Shown: positions 42,668 to 52,441, counted from the stretch's first letter. The stretch is 64,000 bases of DNA from Streptomyces guryensis (GCF_021261325.1 NZ_JAJSBI010000016.1:124001-188000); one strand, 5' to 3'. Notes: generated by a model not told the origin, from the letters alone. Translations and numbers: made by a program.

Positions 42668-44731
42668 ATGGAAGCGGCGGGGGCAGGTGACGGCATGGGG
42701 ATGTACGAGCAGGGCGCACCCGCGGGCAGGACGACGCTGACCGCGGAGATCCGGCGCGTCCTGGCCCGCGTCGACGCCCACGCGGCCCGCGCCACGGCGC
42801 GGGCTCGGGGCGCCGCCGGGACGTCCGCGGGCCCTGACGGGTCTGGCGCCGGGGTTGTCGCGGCGCCGGGCGAGGCTGGTGCGGTCCCGGGGGAGTCCGT
42901 CGGCGAGGAGCCGAGCGCCCTCGCCTCCCTTCCCGGCCCCGGCACGGCCCCCCTCGACGCCCTCACCGCGTGCTTCAGCTTCACCTCCTTCGAGCGCGAT
43001 CTCGTACTCCTCGCCGCCGCCCACGAGGTGGAACCCACGGCTGCCGCCCGGTGCGCCGCGGCCTGCGGGGACCCCGAGCGGGCGTACCCGACCTTCTCCC
43101 TCGCCCTCGCCGCCCTCGCGGAGCCGCACTGGAGCGCGCTCACGCCCGTCGCGCCGCTCAGGCGGTGGCGGATCGTCGAGCTGGACGACGAGTCACGGCT
43201 GACGACGTCCCGGCTGCGGCTGGACGAGCGGATACTGCACTTCCTGCTGGGCTCGCCCTATCTGGACGCCCGGTTGCACGGGCAGTTGCGCCGCACCCCG
43301 GTGCCGAAGGCCCTGACACCGTCGTACGACCTGGCGGCCACCCGTCTCGCCGAGGGCTGGACGAACGCGACCGAGGCGCCGCTGGTCGAGGTCACCGGCG
43401 GCGATCTGCGCAGCCGGGCCGACATCGCGGCGGCCGCGGCCGCGCGGGCGGGCCTTGGCCTGTACTCCATGAGCGCCGAGGACATCCCGTCCGACCCGGC
43501 CGAACGAGACCGGCTGGCCCGGCTGTGGCAGCGTGAGGCGATCCTGCTGCCCGCCGCGCTGCTCGTCGAGGCGGGCGAACTGGACCGCGACCAGCGGGCT
43601 GCGACGGACTCCTTCCTGGCCGGAGCGGCCGTACCGGTGGTGGTGTCGAGCGAGGACCCGCTGCGCTCGGAGCGCTCGTACGGGGCCCGGGTGACCGTGC
43701 CGCGGCTGGACGACGACGAGCAACTCGGCCTGTGGGCAGGCGCCTTCGAGGAGATCGGCCTGGACGAGGGTGAACTGCGCTCCCTCGTCGCCCAGTTCCA
43801 GCTGCCACCCCACGTCGTACGGTCCGCGGCCGCCGCCGTGCACCGCAGGCTGCCGCACGAGGACGAGCTGGACGCCGCCGGACTCGCCTGGCGGGCCGGG
43901 CTCGACGAAGCGCGGATCGGCATGGACGAACTCGGCCGGAGGATCGCGCCGCAGGCCGGCTGGGACGACCTGGTGCTGCACGAGCGGCAGACCAGCGTGC
44001 TGCGCGAGATCGTCGCCCATGTGCGGCAGCGGGCAACCGTCCACCAGGAGTGGGGGTTCGCCGCCACCCTGCGCCGCGGCCTCGGGGTGACCGCCATGTT
44101 CGCGGGCGGCTCCGGCACCGGCAAGACCCTGGCTGCCGAGGTCATGGCCAACGAACTCGGCCTCGACCTGTTCGTCATCGACCTCTCGCAGGTCGTCAGC
44201 AAGTACATCGGCGAGACCGAGAAGAACCTCCGCCGGGTCTTCGACGCCGCCGAACGCGGCGGCGCGCTGCTCCTGTTCGACGAGGCCGACGCACTGTTCG
44301 GCAAGCGCAGCGAGGTCAAGGACAGCCACGACCGGTACGCCAACCTGGAGGTCAGCTATCTGCTGATGCGGATGGAGGCCTACCGCGGCCTTGCCGTCCT
44401 CACCACCAACATGAAGAACGCCCTCGACACGGCGTTCCTGCGGCGCATCCGCTTCGTCGTCGACTTCCCCTTCCCCGCCGAACACGAGCGGGCCGAGATC
44501 TGGCGGCGCGTGCTGCCCCCGCAGGCCCCGGTGAAGGACATCGACCCCGCGCTGCTCGCCCAACTCACCGTCGCCGGCGGCTCGATCCGCAACATCGCCC
44601 TGTCCGGGGCCTTCCTCGCCGCCGAGGAGGGCGACCGGCTGCAGATGCGGCACATGCTCGCCGCGGCCGGCACCGAGTACCTGAAGCTTGAGCGCTCGCT
44701 GACGCCCACGGAGGTCCGCGGATGGGTGTGA
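42668..44731 (+). CDS. eCIS AAA+ ATPase (Afp15/Pvc15-like)
   Basis: ATPase associated with assembly or loading of eCIS. 687 residues: a variable N-terminal half, then the AAA+ domain with Walker A GGSGTGKT (G480-T487), Walker B ALLLFDEADALFGKRSEVKD near residue 535, sensor region LAVLTTNMKNALDTAFLRRI with Arg finger and SIRNIALSGAFLAAE near residue 640. The start is ATG 5 nt after the DUF4255 stop. Its end overlaps the next small gene by 10 nt. Similar ATPases occur in nearly all eCIS loci; their exact role is not settled. Confidence 0.92.
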   Translation: MEAAGAGDGMGMYEQGAPAGRTTLTAEIRRVLARVDAHAARATARARGAAGTSAGPDGSGAGVVAAPGEAGAVPGESVGEEPSALASLPGPGTAPLDALTACFSFTSFERDLVLLAAAHEVEPTAAARCAAACGDPERAYPTFSLALAALAEPHWSALTPVAPLRRWRIVELDDESRLTTSRLRLDERILHFLLGSPYLDARLHGQLRRTPVPKALTPSYDLAATRLAEGWTNATEAPLVEVTGGDLRSRADIAAAAAARAGLGLYSMSAEDIPSDPAERDRLARLWQREAILLPAALLVEAGELDRDQRAATDSFLAGAAVPVVVSSEDPLRSERSYGARVTVPRLDDDEQLGLWAGAFEEIGLDEGELRSLVAQFQLPPHVVRSAAAAVHRRLPHEDELDAAGLAWRAGLDEARIGMDELGRRIAPQAGWDDLVLHERQTSVLREIVAHVRQRATVHQEWGFAATLRRGLGVTAMFAGGSGTGKTLAAEVMANELGLDLFVIDLSQVVSKYIGETEKNLRRVFDAAERGGALLLFDEADALFGKRSEVKDSHDRYANLEVSYLLMRMEAYRGLAVLTTNMKNALDTAFLRRIRFVVDFPFPAEHERAEIWRRVLPPQAPVKDIDPALLAQLTVAGGSIRNIALSGAFLAAEEGDRLQMRHMLAAAGTEYLKLERSLTPTEVRGWV

Positions 44732-45054
44732 ACTCCTCGCCGGACCTCTCCCGGGGCCCTGCCCGCGACCTTTCGAGGGACCGCGAACCCTCGGCGATCC
44801 GCGTCGAGATCGGGGAACTGGTGCTGGACGGCTTCCGGGCGGACCCGGAACGCGTCTCGGCCGCCTTCGAGAGCGAACTGAGCCGGCTGGTGCGCGAGCA
44901 CGGGGTGCCGCTGGCCGCGAACGGTGCGCTGACCGTCGGCGCGCTGACCGGGCTGGCTCCCCTGCCCGCCGGGCTGTCCGCGCGGCGCCTCGGCCAGGAG
45001 CTGGCGCGTGCCGTGCACGAGGGGCTGAGCGGGCACGGGGAGGCGAGCCGATGA
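44722..45054 (+). CDS. Small eCIS-associated protein
   Basis: 110 residues. The core SAIRVEIGELVLDGFRADPE near residue 25 and FESELSRLVREHGVP lead into the C-terminal LSARRLGQELARAVHEGLSG. It looks like a short alpha/beta protein with a terminal helix. Its start lies inside the ATPase gene and its stop overlaps the DUF4157 start, so it is translated in step with both. Small proteins of this type are common upstream of DUF4157 genes; function is not known. A chaperone role for the following huge protein is a possible inference. Confidence 0.75.
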   Translation: MGVNSSPDLSRGPARDLSRDREPSAIRVEIGELVLDGFRADPERVSAAFESELSRLVREHGVPLAANGALTVGALTGLAPLPAGLSARRLGQELARAVHEGLSGHGEASR

Positions 45055-48000
45055 GTTCCCAGACCCAGGACACCCAGGCGGAGCAGGCGGCCGAGCAGCG
45101 CCGCCGCAAGCGTAGGGAACGGGCCGCCAAGACCCGTGCACCGGAGCCGAAGAACATCGTCAGCGGCGCCGGCCAGCCCCTCGATCCGGGACTGCGCCGG
45201 GAGCTGGAGGAACAGCTCGGCCACGACCTGAGCCGGGTACGGCTGCACACCGGCCGGGACGCCGGACAGCTCACCGAACTGCTGGGCGCGGACGCCGTGG
45301 CCGTCGGCCAGGACATCCTCTTCCGCGAGGGCGCCTTCCGGCCCGGCACCGACGAGGGCCGGCGGCTGCTCACCCACGAACTCCAGCACACGGTGCAGAA
45401 CCCGCACGGCCTCGGCGCCCTGCGGGCCGGGCGCGAGCCGGGCGCCGTGAGCCTTCCGCAGCAGGCGATCGAACGGGAGGCGGAGGCGGCTGTACGGGAC
45501 GAGGCGGCTCTGCCCGTCCAGGAAGGGCAGGCCACCCCCGGCTGGCTGCGTTACGCCACCGTGGACGCCGACCGGATGCGCGCCGAGGCCATCGACCCGG
45601 CGACCCTCGTCGACCGGCTGGCCAACTCCCTCGTACGTTCCCTGCGCGGCGACCCCGAGGACCTGTCCAAGCGCACCCGCCGCCAACTGGCCGGACTGCC
45701 CGCCGAGTTGCTCGACGGCGTCCTCGACCGGCTCGAAGGCCGGCTGCTCGGCCCGGAGCACGACCGGGTACTGGACTTCGTCGACGACATCGAGGCGTAC
45801 GACGACTTCGCCGAAGACCGCGTGGATCGCGACGCGCACGAGGCTCCCGAGGTCGAGCCGGACACGGCCGACGACATGCGCACCGAGCGGGAGAGCGCAC
45901 AGCGCCGGGCCCAGGAGGACCGGGCGGACCAGGACCGCCCGGCCGACGCGACCGGTCCGGAGAAGGAGCGGGCCGAGCGCGAGGGCGCACCCGGAAGCAC
46001 CCCGCTGAACGGCGGCACCAGGGAGCAGCAACAGGGCGAGACGCAGGACCGAGCCCTGCGCGAGCGGGCCGAGTCCGACGCCCGGGACCGGCGGCAGTCG
46101 GCGGCCGAGGCGCGCGGGGACGGGGCGCGCGCGGGCGGGGCTCCGGCGGCCGGGGTGCGGGACGAGACCCCGGCGCGAGGCACGTCGGCCACCGCCGGGC
46201 AGCAGGCGCACAACACGCAGGCCGCCGCTCCGCAGGGGCCGTCGGCCGCCGGGCAGCAGGAGACGTCCCAGGACGCGGGAAACGGCGGGCAGCAGGAGGC
46301 ATCCCAGAACGCCGAGGACGGCGGGCAGGCGCAGGAACAGGCAGCCGACCAGGGCGGGCAGTACCAGCAGCAGGACGCGCAGCAGGGTGCCGCCGGTGAG
46401 CAGGGCGTCCCCGTCGCGGGCGCGGAGGAGTCCGCCGCGCGGAACCGGCCCGGTGCCGCCGACCAGTTCGCCGCGGGCCGGCAGATCCCCCAGGCGGACA
46501 AGCGGGGCGCGGACCGGCCGACGGGTTCGCCCGCGCCCGGCACGGACATCCCGCTGCCCACGCCGTCGAGCAGCCTGGACGGCGTACGCAACCAGGACCT
46601 CGACGGAGTGCAGGAGACGGCCCGCGACGAGGGCGCGCTCTCCGACAGCACCTCGGAGGTGGAGGTCGGCGGCGCCGAACCCAGCGCCTGGGACATCAAC
46701 CTCCAGCCGGAGGACTTCCTGCCGCAGCAGGACCCCGATGTCTCCGGGGTGCCGACGGCCGACCAGGGAGAGGCAGCCGGCGCGTCCCTGCCCGACTTCC
46801 CGGCGCCGCCGCCGACCAAGGCCGACCAGGTACAGGCGGAGCGCGACGCGGAGGACGCCGAGGACGCGGCGGCTCAGGCGGACGTCGAGGACAACACCGT
46901 CGAAGCACCGGCCACCGAGCCCGCGCCCTCGGTCTCGCCCGAGTCCGTGGGCGGGCCGGGTGACACCCTGCTCTCCGGTCTGGAGCCGGAGGAGAAGGCC
47001 ACCGGGCTTCCGGACGTCGGTGCCGTCTCGAAGGATCCGAAGAGCGGCGACGATCCGAAAGCCGGTCCCGTCGCCGCGCAGGCCACGGTGCAACGGGCCC
47101 CCGGTGCCCGGCAGACGGGCGGACCGGACGGCGGCGGAGCCGTGCAGGAGGGCGCGGCCAAGCAGGAGAAGGGCACCCCGGCCGCGGGTGAGCAGGCCAC
47201 CACCGCTCAGGAGAAGGGCTCGCAGCAGGCGGCGGGTGGTACGGCCGCGGCGCCGCAGACCGCTTCCGCGGCCTCCGCCTCCGGCTCCGCGCCGGGCGGT
47301 ACGGCCGAGCGCACGCAAGCCGTCGACGAGGCACCGGCCGCGCGTGACTCGCAGGTCACGGGGGGCTCCAACGCGGACCGGCCCGGCAGTTCCACCAGCG
47401 GCGCGCAGAGCGCCGCGTCGCCCGGGGCGGGCGGCTCGACGTCCGGCACGTCGGCCGTGAGCACGGCCACGCGGCCTGCCACCGCACCGCCGACGGGCCA
47501 GGCGGCCCGGCCCGCGACCACGTCGGCGAAGGCCGCCGACTCCACGGCCACGGCGCAGGCGGCCGAGGACGCGATCGGTGCCGCGCCGCAACCGGACCGG
47601 GCGTCGGGCAGCGCCCCGGCGGCATCCGCCGCGAGTGCGCCACGGGCCGGCGGCGTCGCCAGCAAGGCCGTCGGCAAGGGGAAGAAGGACTCGGCGCCTG
47701 CCCCGAACCTCTCCCAGGTCTCGCCCGAGGCGGGCCTGAGCACGGCCGCCACGCTGAAGCCGTATCAGGCCTACCAGGCCATGGGCGGAGTGAACGGTGC
47801 GGTGGACCGCAGCGTGGGCGACGAGCACAAGCAACTCGCCGCCGCACCGCCCTCCATGCAGCGGCCGGCGGGCGCGCCGCAGACCCTGGAAGGCAAGCCG
47901 AAGACCGACGCACCCGCCCAGTACTCGCAGGACCCGGCCCAGAAGTCGCAGGCTCCCCAGCAGGAGAACGCGCAGGTCACGGGTGCGAAGGAGCCCGAGG

Positions 48001-51000
48001 GGCAGATCGAGGCGGAGAAGGCCGAGCCGCCGGACGGCTGGCAGACCTTCAAGATGGCGCTGGGTTTCGGCCTCGGCTGGCTCGCCTCGAAGCTCGGCTT
48101 CCACGTCGACAAGCAGGAACTGGCCGCCAAGTTCGCCGGGCTGCCCACCAAGGACGAGGCCCTCAAGCAGGCCCAGGCGGGCAACGCCCCCGGCGTCCAG
48201 ATGCAGGGCGCGGCGCAGCAGACGTCCGACGAACAGGGCGGCGCCGTCGACGCGAAGGGCCAGGAGACGCTCGACACGGCACGTGACGACTCCGGCCGTT
48301 CGATGGGCGAGAACCAGGTCTACCCCGACGCCCCGCAGGAGGAGCTGAAGGGGAACGTCCCCGGCGCCGAGGCCGCGCCCGGCGCGATGCCGGAGGGGGC
48401 GCCCACGGGTGCCGTACCCGCGAACGCGGCCTCCGCGGTGGCCGAGCACGACAAGGGGCCCGAGTTCCAGGCCGCGTTCAGCCGGGGCCAGAAGGGCATG
48501 TCCGACAGCCGCCAGACCAAGGACAAGGGCTTCCGCGACTCACAGCAGAAGAACCAGCAGCAGGTCGGCGGCGAGATCGACAAGAACACCCGGGACCAGG
48601 CGGGCCAGCGGTCGAAGGCCCTCGACGAGGTCACGGCACAGCGCGAGGGCTGGCGCAAGGACCAGGACCAGGCCCTGAAGACACTGGGCGACAAGAAGAA
48701 CGACCGCACGGACAAGGTCCGCAAGGACGTCCAGGACCGCGAGAAGAAGACCGACGACGACGTCACCCAGCAGAAGACCGACAGCGACAAGCAGATCAAG
48801 GACAAGGGCGACCAGGCCGAGTCGGACGCCAAGAGCAAGGCGGACAGTGCGGCCCAGGACTCGGGCAACTGGCTCAGCAAGGCCTTCGACTGGATCAAAC
48901 AGAAGGTCATCGAGATCAAGAACGCGATCGTCCAGGTCATCCGGGACGCTCGTGACGCGGTCGTCAACTTCATCAAGAACTTCAAGGACACCGTCGAGCG
49001 CTGGATCAACGAGGCCCGGGCGTTCATCGTCGACACGATCAAGAGTCTGATCGATGATCTGATCGAGTTCGCCGTGGAGATGGTCAAGGCGATCATCGAA
49101 CTGGCCCAGCGCATACGGAAGTTCGTCACCGACCTGATCGCGCAGGCGATCGCCCTCGTCACCCGGCTCGCGGCGCAGCTCAAGCAGATCGTCACCGACC
49201 TGCTCAACCAGCTCGCCAAGATGCTCAGCGACATCCTGAACATCCTGAAGAAGATGCTCATGGACGTCATCAAGTCGGTCATCGACGCGGTCAAGACGAT
49301 CCTGCAGTACGCCTCCCAACTCCTGGGCGCGCTCGGCGAGTTCATGATGATCGCGATCGACTTCCTGGACGACCCGGGCGGCTGGCTGAGCGGCGCGAAG
49401 AACTCGGCGGTCGACGGCGCGGAGCACTACATGTTCCGCGAGGTCCAGACGGCGGTCAAACAGTGGTTCCAGGAGAAGATCCAGCAGATCCTCGGCATCC
49501 CGCAGATGATCATCGACAAGCTGGTCAAGGGTGGCTTCTCCCTCGAACGGATCGTGAAGGAGACCTGGGACGCGGTCGTGCCCCAACTCCCGTTCATCAT
49601 CGGCGAGATCATCATCACGAAGGTCATCGCGAAGCTGATCCCCGGTGCGGGCTGGGTGATGGCCGTCATCGACGCGATCCGCACGGCGATCGGCGCGCTC
49701 GGACAGATCCTGACCGCGATGGGCGCGGTCCTGTCCTGGCTGCGCGCGGTCCGCCAGGGCGGCGCGGGCCTCCTGTTCGCCAAGGCGGTCGCGGCCGGCA
49801 TCGTCGCCCTGCTCGAACTCGCCTACCAGTATCTGCTGAACGCCATCGGCAAGTACGTCGCCAAGGTGGGCCGCAGGCTGAAGGGCATCGCGGGCAAGCT
49901 TGTCGGCCGCGGCGGGCGAGAAGGCGAGGGTCCGGGCCGCCGCCCATCCGCCGGAGCGGAGGACGAGGGCGCCCCCAAGGACACGGCGGCCCCCGCCAGA
50001 AAGCCGACCACCGGCGCCACGGACACCCCGACCCGTCCGAAGCCGGCCGAGCCGACGGGCACCACCCGCTCGAAGGACCGTCCCGCCGACAGTCCCTCCA
50101 GCGAGCCGGACACCCGCCCCACCCCGACGGCGAAACCCAAGCCGAAGCCGGAGCCCGGCCCGAAGCCTGAGCCGGAACCGAAGCCGAAGACCTCCGACAA
50201 ACCGAAGGATTCAGCCCCGGACAAGCCGAAGGACGAGACTCAGCGCCCGAGGGAGACGGGGGAGACACCGGGCACGAACAAGCCGAAAGGTGCGGAGCCC
50301 GGCAGGCCCAAGGAGGGCGAGCCGAACAAGCCCAAGGAGGGCGAGCCGAGCAAGCCCAAGGAGGAAGCGCCGGCCAAGCCCAAGGGTGACGGCAAGGAGG
50401 CCCCGCCGAGGCGGCCCGGCGACAAGGCTGAGGACCCGAAGAGGCCGAGGAACGGCAAGGACGAGGACCCGAAGCGGCCAAAGCGTGACGAGGACGATCC
50501 GAAGAAGCCGAAGAACGACAAGGACAACGACCCGAAGCGACCCAAGCATGACAAGGACGACAAGCCGCACAAGCCGAAGCCGGACGAGCGCGAGCCCCAC
50601 CACCCCAGGAACAAGCCGGACAAGGAGGGCCCCGGCCGTCCCAAGTCCGAGCGGGACAAGGACAAGCAGAAGAAGAAAGAGGACGCGGACAAGGAGGAGC
50701 GACTGCGGAAGATCGCGGCCCGAGTCCGGCGGATCGTCAAGGAAAGGGCGAAGAAGGGGGTGCCCGACCCCTCCTTCCGCACGCTGCTGGAGGGTTTGCG
50801 GGCTTGGTTCAGGCTGACGAGTCTGGAGGGCGTGGGAGAGCCGCACATCAAGACCAAGGCGACGCTCAACCCGGTCGATCCGGATGTCGTGGACTTGTAT
50901 CAGACCCGCCCGGAAGGATCCGGTTCGCCCATCGACTGGGATTCTCCTCAACACGATGTCCCGAAGCCGAAGCCGAGGATTCCGAACTTCACGGACAACA

Positions 51001-51716
51001 GGCTTGCCACGAGTTTCACGGCCGAGTACCTGAACAAGTCCAGCAAGGGAACTATCTCCACCACGGCCGCCCCGCATCAGCCGATCGGCTGGGACTATGC
51101 CAAGAGCATCAATGACGACCGCAGCGACAGCTGGGTGAGGATGCACCTCCTCCCGGAGAGCATCGGCGGCAAGGCCAAGGGATCCAACCTTGTGCCAGCA
51201 AGCGGCCCGGCGGTCAATACTCCATTCGCGAACGATGTGGAGAAGGGGGCCCGCGACTCTCTGCAGGACGGTCGCGAAGAAATGATCTGGTATCGCGTCG
51301 AGGTGCGGTTCCATGAACCGCCGAAGGCGCCCACCAGGGGTTTCCCGAGCTTCATCAAGGCGACCTGGGCCGGATACTACGAAGACCGCCGGGAGCAGCG
51401 TTGGGAACGGAAACGCAGGCCTGCCTGGAAGTCGCAGCAAGCGACGCCGGAGCCGCCCGACGCGTCGCAGAAGCTTAGGATCAACTCTGACGACGTCGGC
51501 CGGGTAAAACGTCGTCTGAAGGAAACGCCGGAGTTCGCCCGGGTGATTGTCAATAACCGCCAGTATCGCAATTTTGCGGACATAGAGAAGGCCTTCCAGA
51601 AGCACGAGAAGGGTAAGCAGGAAGTGCAGAAGTTCAAAGATCTCGACGCGCGGCTCAAGAAGATCTCCGATCTGATCGACATCGGTGTGATTGTCTTCAC
51701 CAAGGACTCGGCATGA
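45051..51716 (+). CDS. Giant DUF4157 protein with helical array and C-terminal nuclease-like domain (eCIS effector candidate)
   Basis: 2221 residues. (1) 35-125: DUF4157 eCIS core domain with HELQH (H109-H113), a zinc-peptidase-like HExxH. (2) About 260-1020: Gln/Glu/Pro/Ala-rich disordered region. (3) About 1270-1480: amphipathic helices such as IKQKVIEIKNAIVQVIRDAR and LITRLAAQLKQIV-like segments. (4) About 1510-1620: hydrophobic part around LPFIIGEIIITKVIAKLIPG. (5) About 1680-1880: Lys-Pro-Asp/Glu repeats. (6) About 1890-2221: nuclease-like domain with H2032 in RMHLLPESIGG and NLVPAS (N2046), then N2056, as in DNA/RNA non-specific endonucleases of polymorphic toxins. It may be cargo, a tape measure, or both. 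GC drops sharply in the last part, and the next gene overlaps its stop. Confidence 0.85.
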   Translation: MSSQTQDTQAEQAAEQRRRKRRERAAKTRAPEPKNIVSGAGQPLDPGLRRELEEQLGHDLSRVRLHTGRDAGQLTELLGADAVAVGQDILFREGAFRPGTDEGRRLLTHELQHTVQNPHGLGALRAGREPGAVSLPQQAIEREAEAAVRDEAALPVQEGQATPGWLRYATVDADRMRAEAIDPATLVDRLANSLVRSLRGDPEDLSKRTRRQLAGLPAELLDGVLDRLEGRLLGPEHDRVLDFVDDIEAYDDFAEDRVDRDAHEAPEVEPDTADDMRTERESAQRRAQEDRADQDRPADATGPEKERAEREGAPGSTPLNGGTREQQQGETQDRALRERAESDARDRRQSAAEARGDGARAGGAPAAGVRDETPARGTSATAGQQAHNTQAAAPQGPSAAGQQETSQDAGNGGQQEASQNAEDGGQAQEQAADQGGQYQQQDAQQGAAGEQGVPVAGAEESAARNRPGAADQFAAGRQIPQADKRGADRPTGSPAPGTDIPLPTPSSSLDGVRNQDLDGVQETARDEGALSDSTSEVEVGGAEPSAWDINLQPEDFLPQQDPDVSGVPTADQGEAAGASLPDFPAPPPTKADQVQAERDAEDAEDAAAQADVEDNTVEAPATEPAPSVSPESVGGPGDTLLSGLEPEEKATGLPDVGAVSKDPKSGDDPKAGPVAAQATVQRAPGARQTGGPDGGGAVQEGAAKQEKGTPAAGEQATTAQEKGSQQAAGGTAAAPQTASAASASGSAPGGTAERTQAVDEAPAARDSQVTGGSNADRPGSSTSGAQSAASPGAGGSTSGTSAVSTATRPATAPPTGQAARPATTSAKAADSTATAQAAEDAIGAAPQPDRASGSAPAASAASAPRAGGVASKAVGKGKKDSAPAPNLSQVSPEAGLSTAATLKPYQAYQAMGGVNGAVDRSVGDEHKQLAAAPPSMQRPAGAPQTLEGKPKTDAPAQYSQDPAQKSQAPQQENAQVTGAKEPEGQIEAEKAEPPDGWQTFKMALGFGLGWLASKLGFHVDKQELAAKFAGLPTKDEALKQAQAGNAPGVQMQGAAQQTSDEQGGAVDAKGQETLDTARDDSGRSMGENQVYPDAPQEELKGNVPGAEAAPGAMPEGAPTGAVPANAASAVAEHDKGPEFQAAFSRGQKGMSDSRQTKDKGFRDSQQKNQQQVGGEIDKNTRDQAGQRSKALDEVTAQREGWRKDQDQALKTLGDKKNDRTDKVRKDVQDREKKTDDDVTQQKTDSDKQIKDKGDQAESDAKSKADSAAQDSGNWLSKAFDWIKQKVIEIKNAIVQVIRDARDAVVNFIKNFKDTVERWINEARAFIVDTIKSLIDDLIEFAVEMVKAIIELAQRIRKFVTDLIAQAIALVTRLAAQLKQIVTDLLNQLAKMLSDILNILKKMLMDVIKSVIDAVKTILQYASQLLGALGEFMMIAIDFLDDPGGWLSGAKNSAVDGAEHYMFREVQTAVKQWFQEKIQQILGIPQMIIDKLVKGGFSLERIVKETWDAVVPQLPFIIGEIIITKVIAKLIPGAGWVMAVIDAIRTAIGALGQILTAMGAVLSWLRAVRQGGAGLLFAKAVAAGIVALLELAYQYLLNAIGKYVAKVGRRLKGIAGKLVGRGGREGEGPGRRPSAGAEDEGAPKDTAAPARKPTTGATDTPTRPKPAEPTGTTRSKDRPADSPSSEPDTRPTPTAKPKPKPEPGPKPEPEPKPKTSDKPKDSAPDKPKDETQRPRETGETPGTNKPKGAEPGRPKEGEPNKPKEGEPSKPKEEAPAKPKGDGKEAPPRRPGDKAEDPKRPRNGKDEDPKRPKRDEDDPKKPKNDKDNDPKRPKHDKDDKPHKPKPDEREPHHPRNKPDKEGPGRPKSERDKDKQKKKEDADKEERLRKIAARVRRIVKERAKKGVPDPSFRTLLEGLRAWFRLTSLEGVGEPHIKTKATLNPVDPDVVDLYQTRPEGSGSPIDWDSPQHDVPKPKPRIPNFTDNRLATSFTAEYLNKSSKGTISTTAAPHQPIGWDYAKSINDDRSDSWVRMHLLPESIGGKAKGSNLVPASGPAVNTPFANDVEKGARDSLQDGREEMIWYRVEVRFHEPPKAPTRGFPSFIKATWAGYYEDRREQRWERKRRPAWKSQQATPEPPDASQKLRINSDDVGRVKRRLKETPEFARVIVNNRQYRNFADIEKAFQKHEKGKQEVQKFKDLDARLKKISDLIDIGVIVFTKDSA
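50307..50378 (+). repeat. Three 24-bp tandem repeats in the linker before the toxin domain
   Basis: Units encode PKEGEPNK, PKEGEPSK and PKEEAPAK. A second set of about 30-bp imperfect repeats encodes DPKRP or DPKKP units at about 50434-50560. Both lie just before the nuclease-like domain. Confidence 0.85.
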
Positions 51717-52441
51717 ACGTGACGGTCGGCGACGCGACTCCCCAGGAGGCGCGCTACCTGCGAATGCTGAACGAACTCCATGACGCTGAGGGTATCGAGG
51801 TCTCGGACGAGACAGTCGAGATAGACGATGAAGAGCGCCACTCGCTGGGTGTGCCCATGGCGCGGCGTGCTGAAGAGTTTCTTCTCATGGCGCAGAGTGA
51901 TGCTCAGTGGGATGGCTTTGTCATCGACCCGCAGATCGCTGAACGCGGGCTTCGGTTCTTTGAGATCGGCAGCTATTGGAGGTGTGCCAAGCCCCTTCCC
52001 AAGGTCTCTGGGGAATTCTTCCTGCGAACGTTCTTCGATGTGTTGGTCTCCTCGCCACCCAAACTCGCCTGGAAAGGCACTCCGGAGGGCGAGCGAGTTC
52101 TGTACAGTCAGTTCCGGGTGATCGACAGTCATCCGAAATCCGGCTCCGGTCTGCTCGCCGCAGTGAGAATCCAGACGGACACGACGCCGCTTGAGATCTG
52201 GGTGTGGGACGCGCGTCTTGGGGCCAAGAAAATGGATCTCGACTACTGCGGCTATTTGGACGCCCTGCTGCTCACCAAAGGTGCCTACGGCTGGCAGTAC
52301 CTGTTCACCGACGTCTCCCTGGCGGACGACCTCTTCCGTAATGTCACGGCGAACCTCACAGACGCACTCGAAATCCTTCCGCGACTGTTCCCGGACGGCG
52401 ACTACGCGTCACTGGTGAGCCGTCTGGAGGCCCGCCTGTGA
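51713..52441 (+). CDS. Putative immunity protein for the nuclease-like domain
   Basis: 242 residues of unrecognised family. The ATG overlaps the toxin stop codon (ATGA) and the TGA overlaps the next start. The N-terminal half has the block VSDETVEIDDEERHSLGV. The C-terminal half contains LEIWVWDARLGAKKMDLDYC, then YLDALLLTKGAYGWQYLFTD and a helical end, as seen in immunity genes downstream of toxins in actinobacteria. GC is lower than the flanks. There is no signal peptide, as expected for a cytoplasmic protector. Immunity is inferred from position and size, not from a motif. Confidence 0.65.
   Translation: MNVTVGDATPQEARYLRMLNELHDAEGIEVSDETVEIDDEERHSLGVPMARRAEEFLLMAQSDAQWDGFVIDPQIAERGLRFFEIGSYWRCAKPLPKVSGEFFLRTFFDVLVSSPPKLAWKGTPEGERVLYSQFRVIDSHPKSGSGLLAAVRIQTDTTPLEIWVWDARLGAKKMDLDYCGYLDALLLTKGAYGWQYLFTDVSLADDLFRNVTANLTDALEILPRLFPDGDYASLVSRLEARL

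Noticed and set aside
44565..48449. Very long minus-strand open frame (about 1290 codons) opposite the ATPase and DUF4157 genes
   Set aside because: High GC content makes stop codons rare in antisense frames. The plus-strand frames have the domains, ribosome-binding sites and coupled starts, and the antisense translation is low-complexity without a recognised domain.
50307..50560. Short tandem repeats as a possible CRISPR array
   Set aside because: Units are in frame with a Lys-Pro protein linker, have no spacers of constant length and no cas genes nearby.
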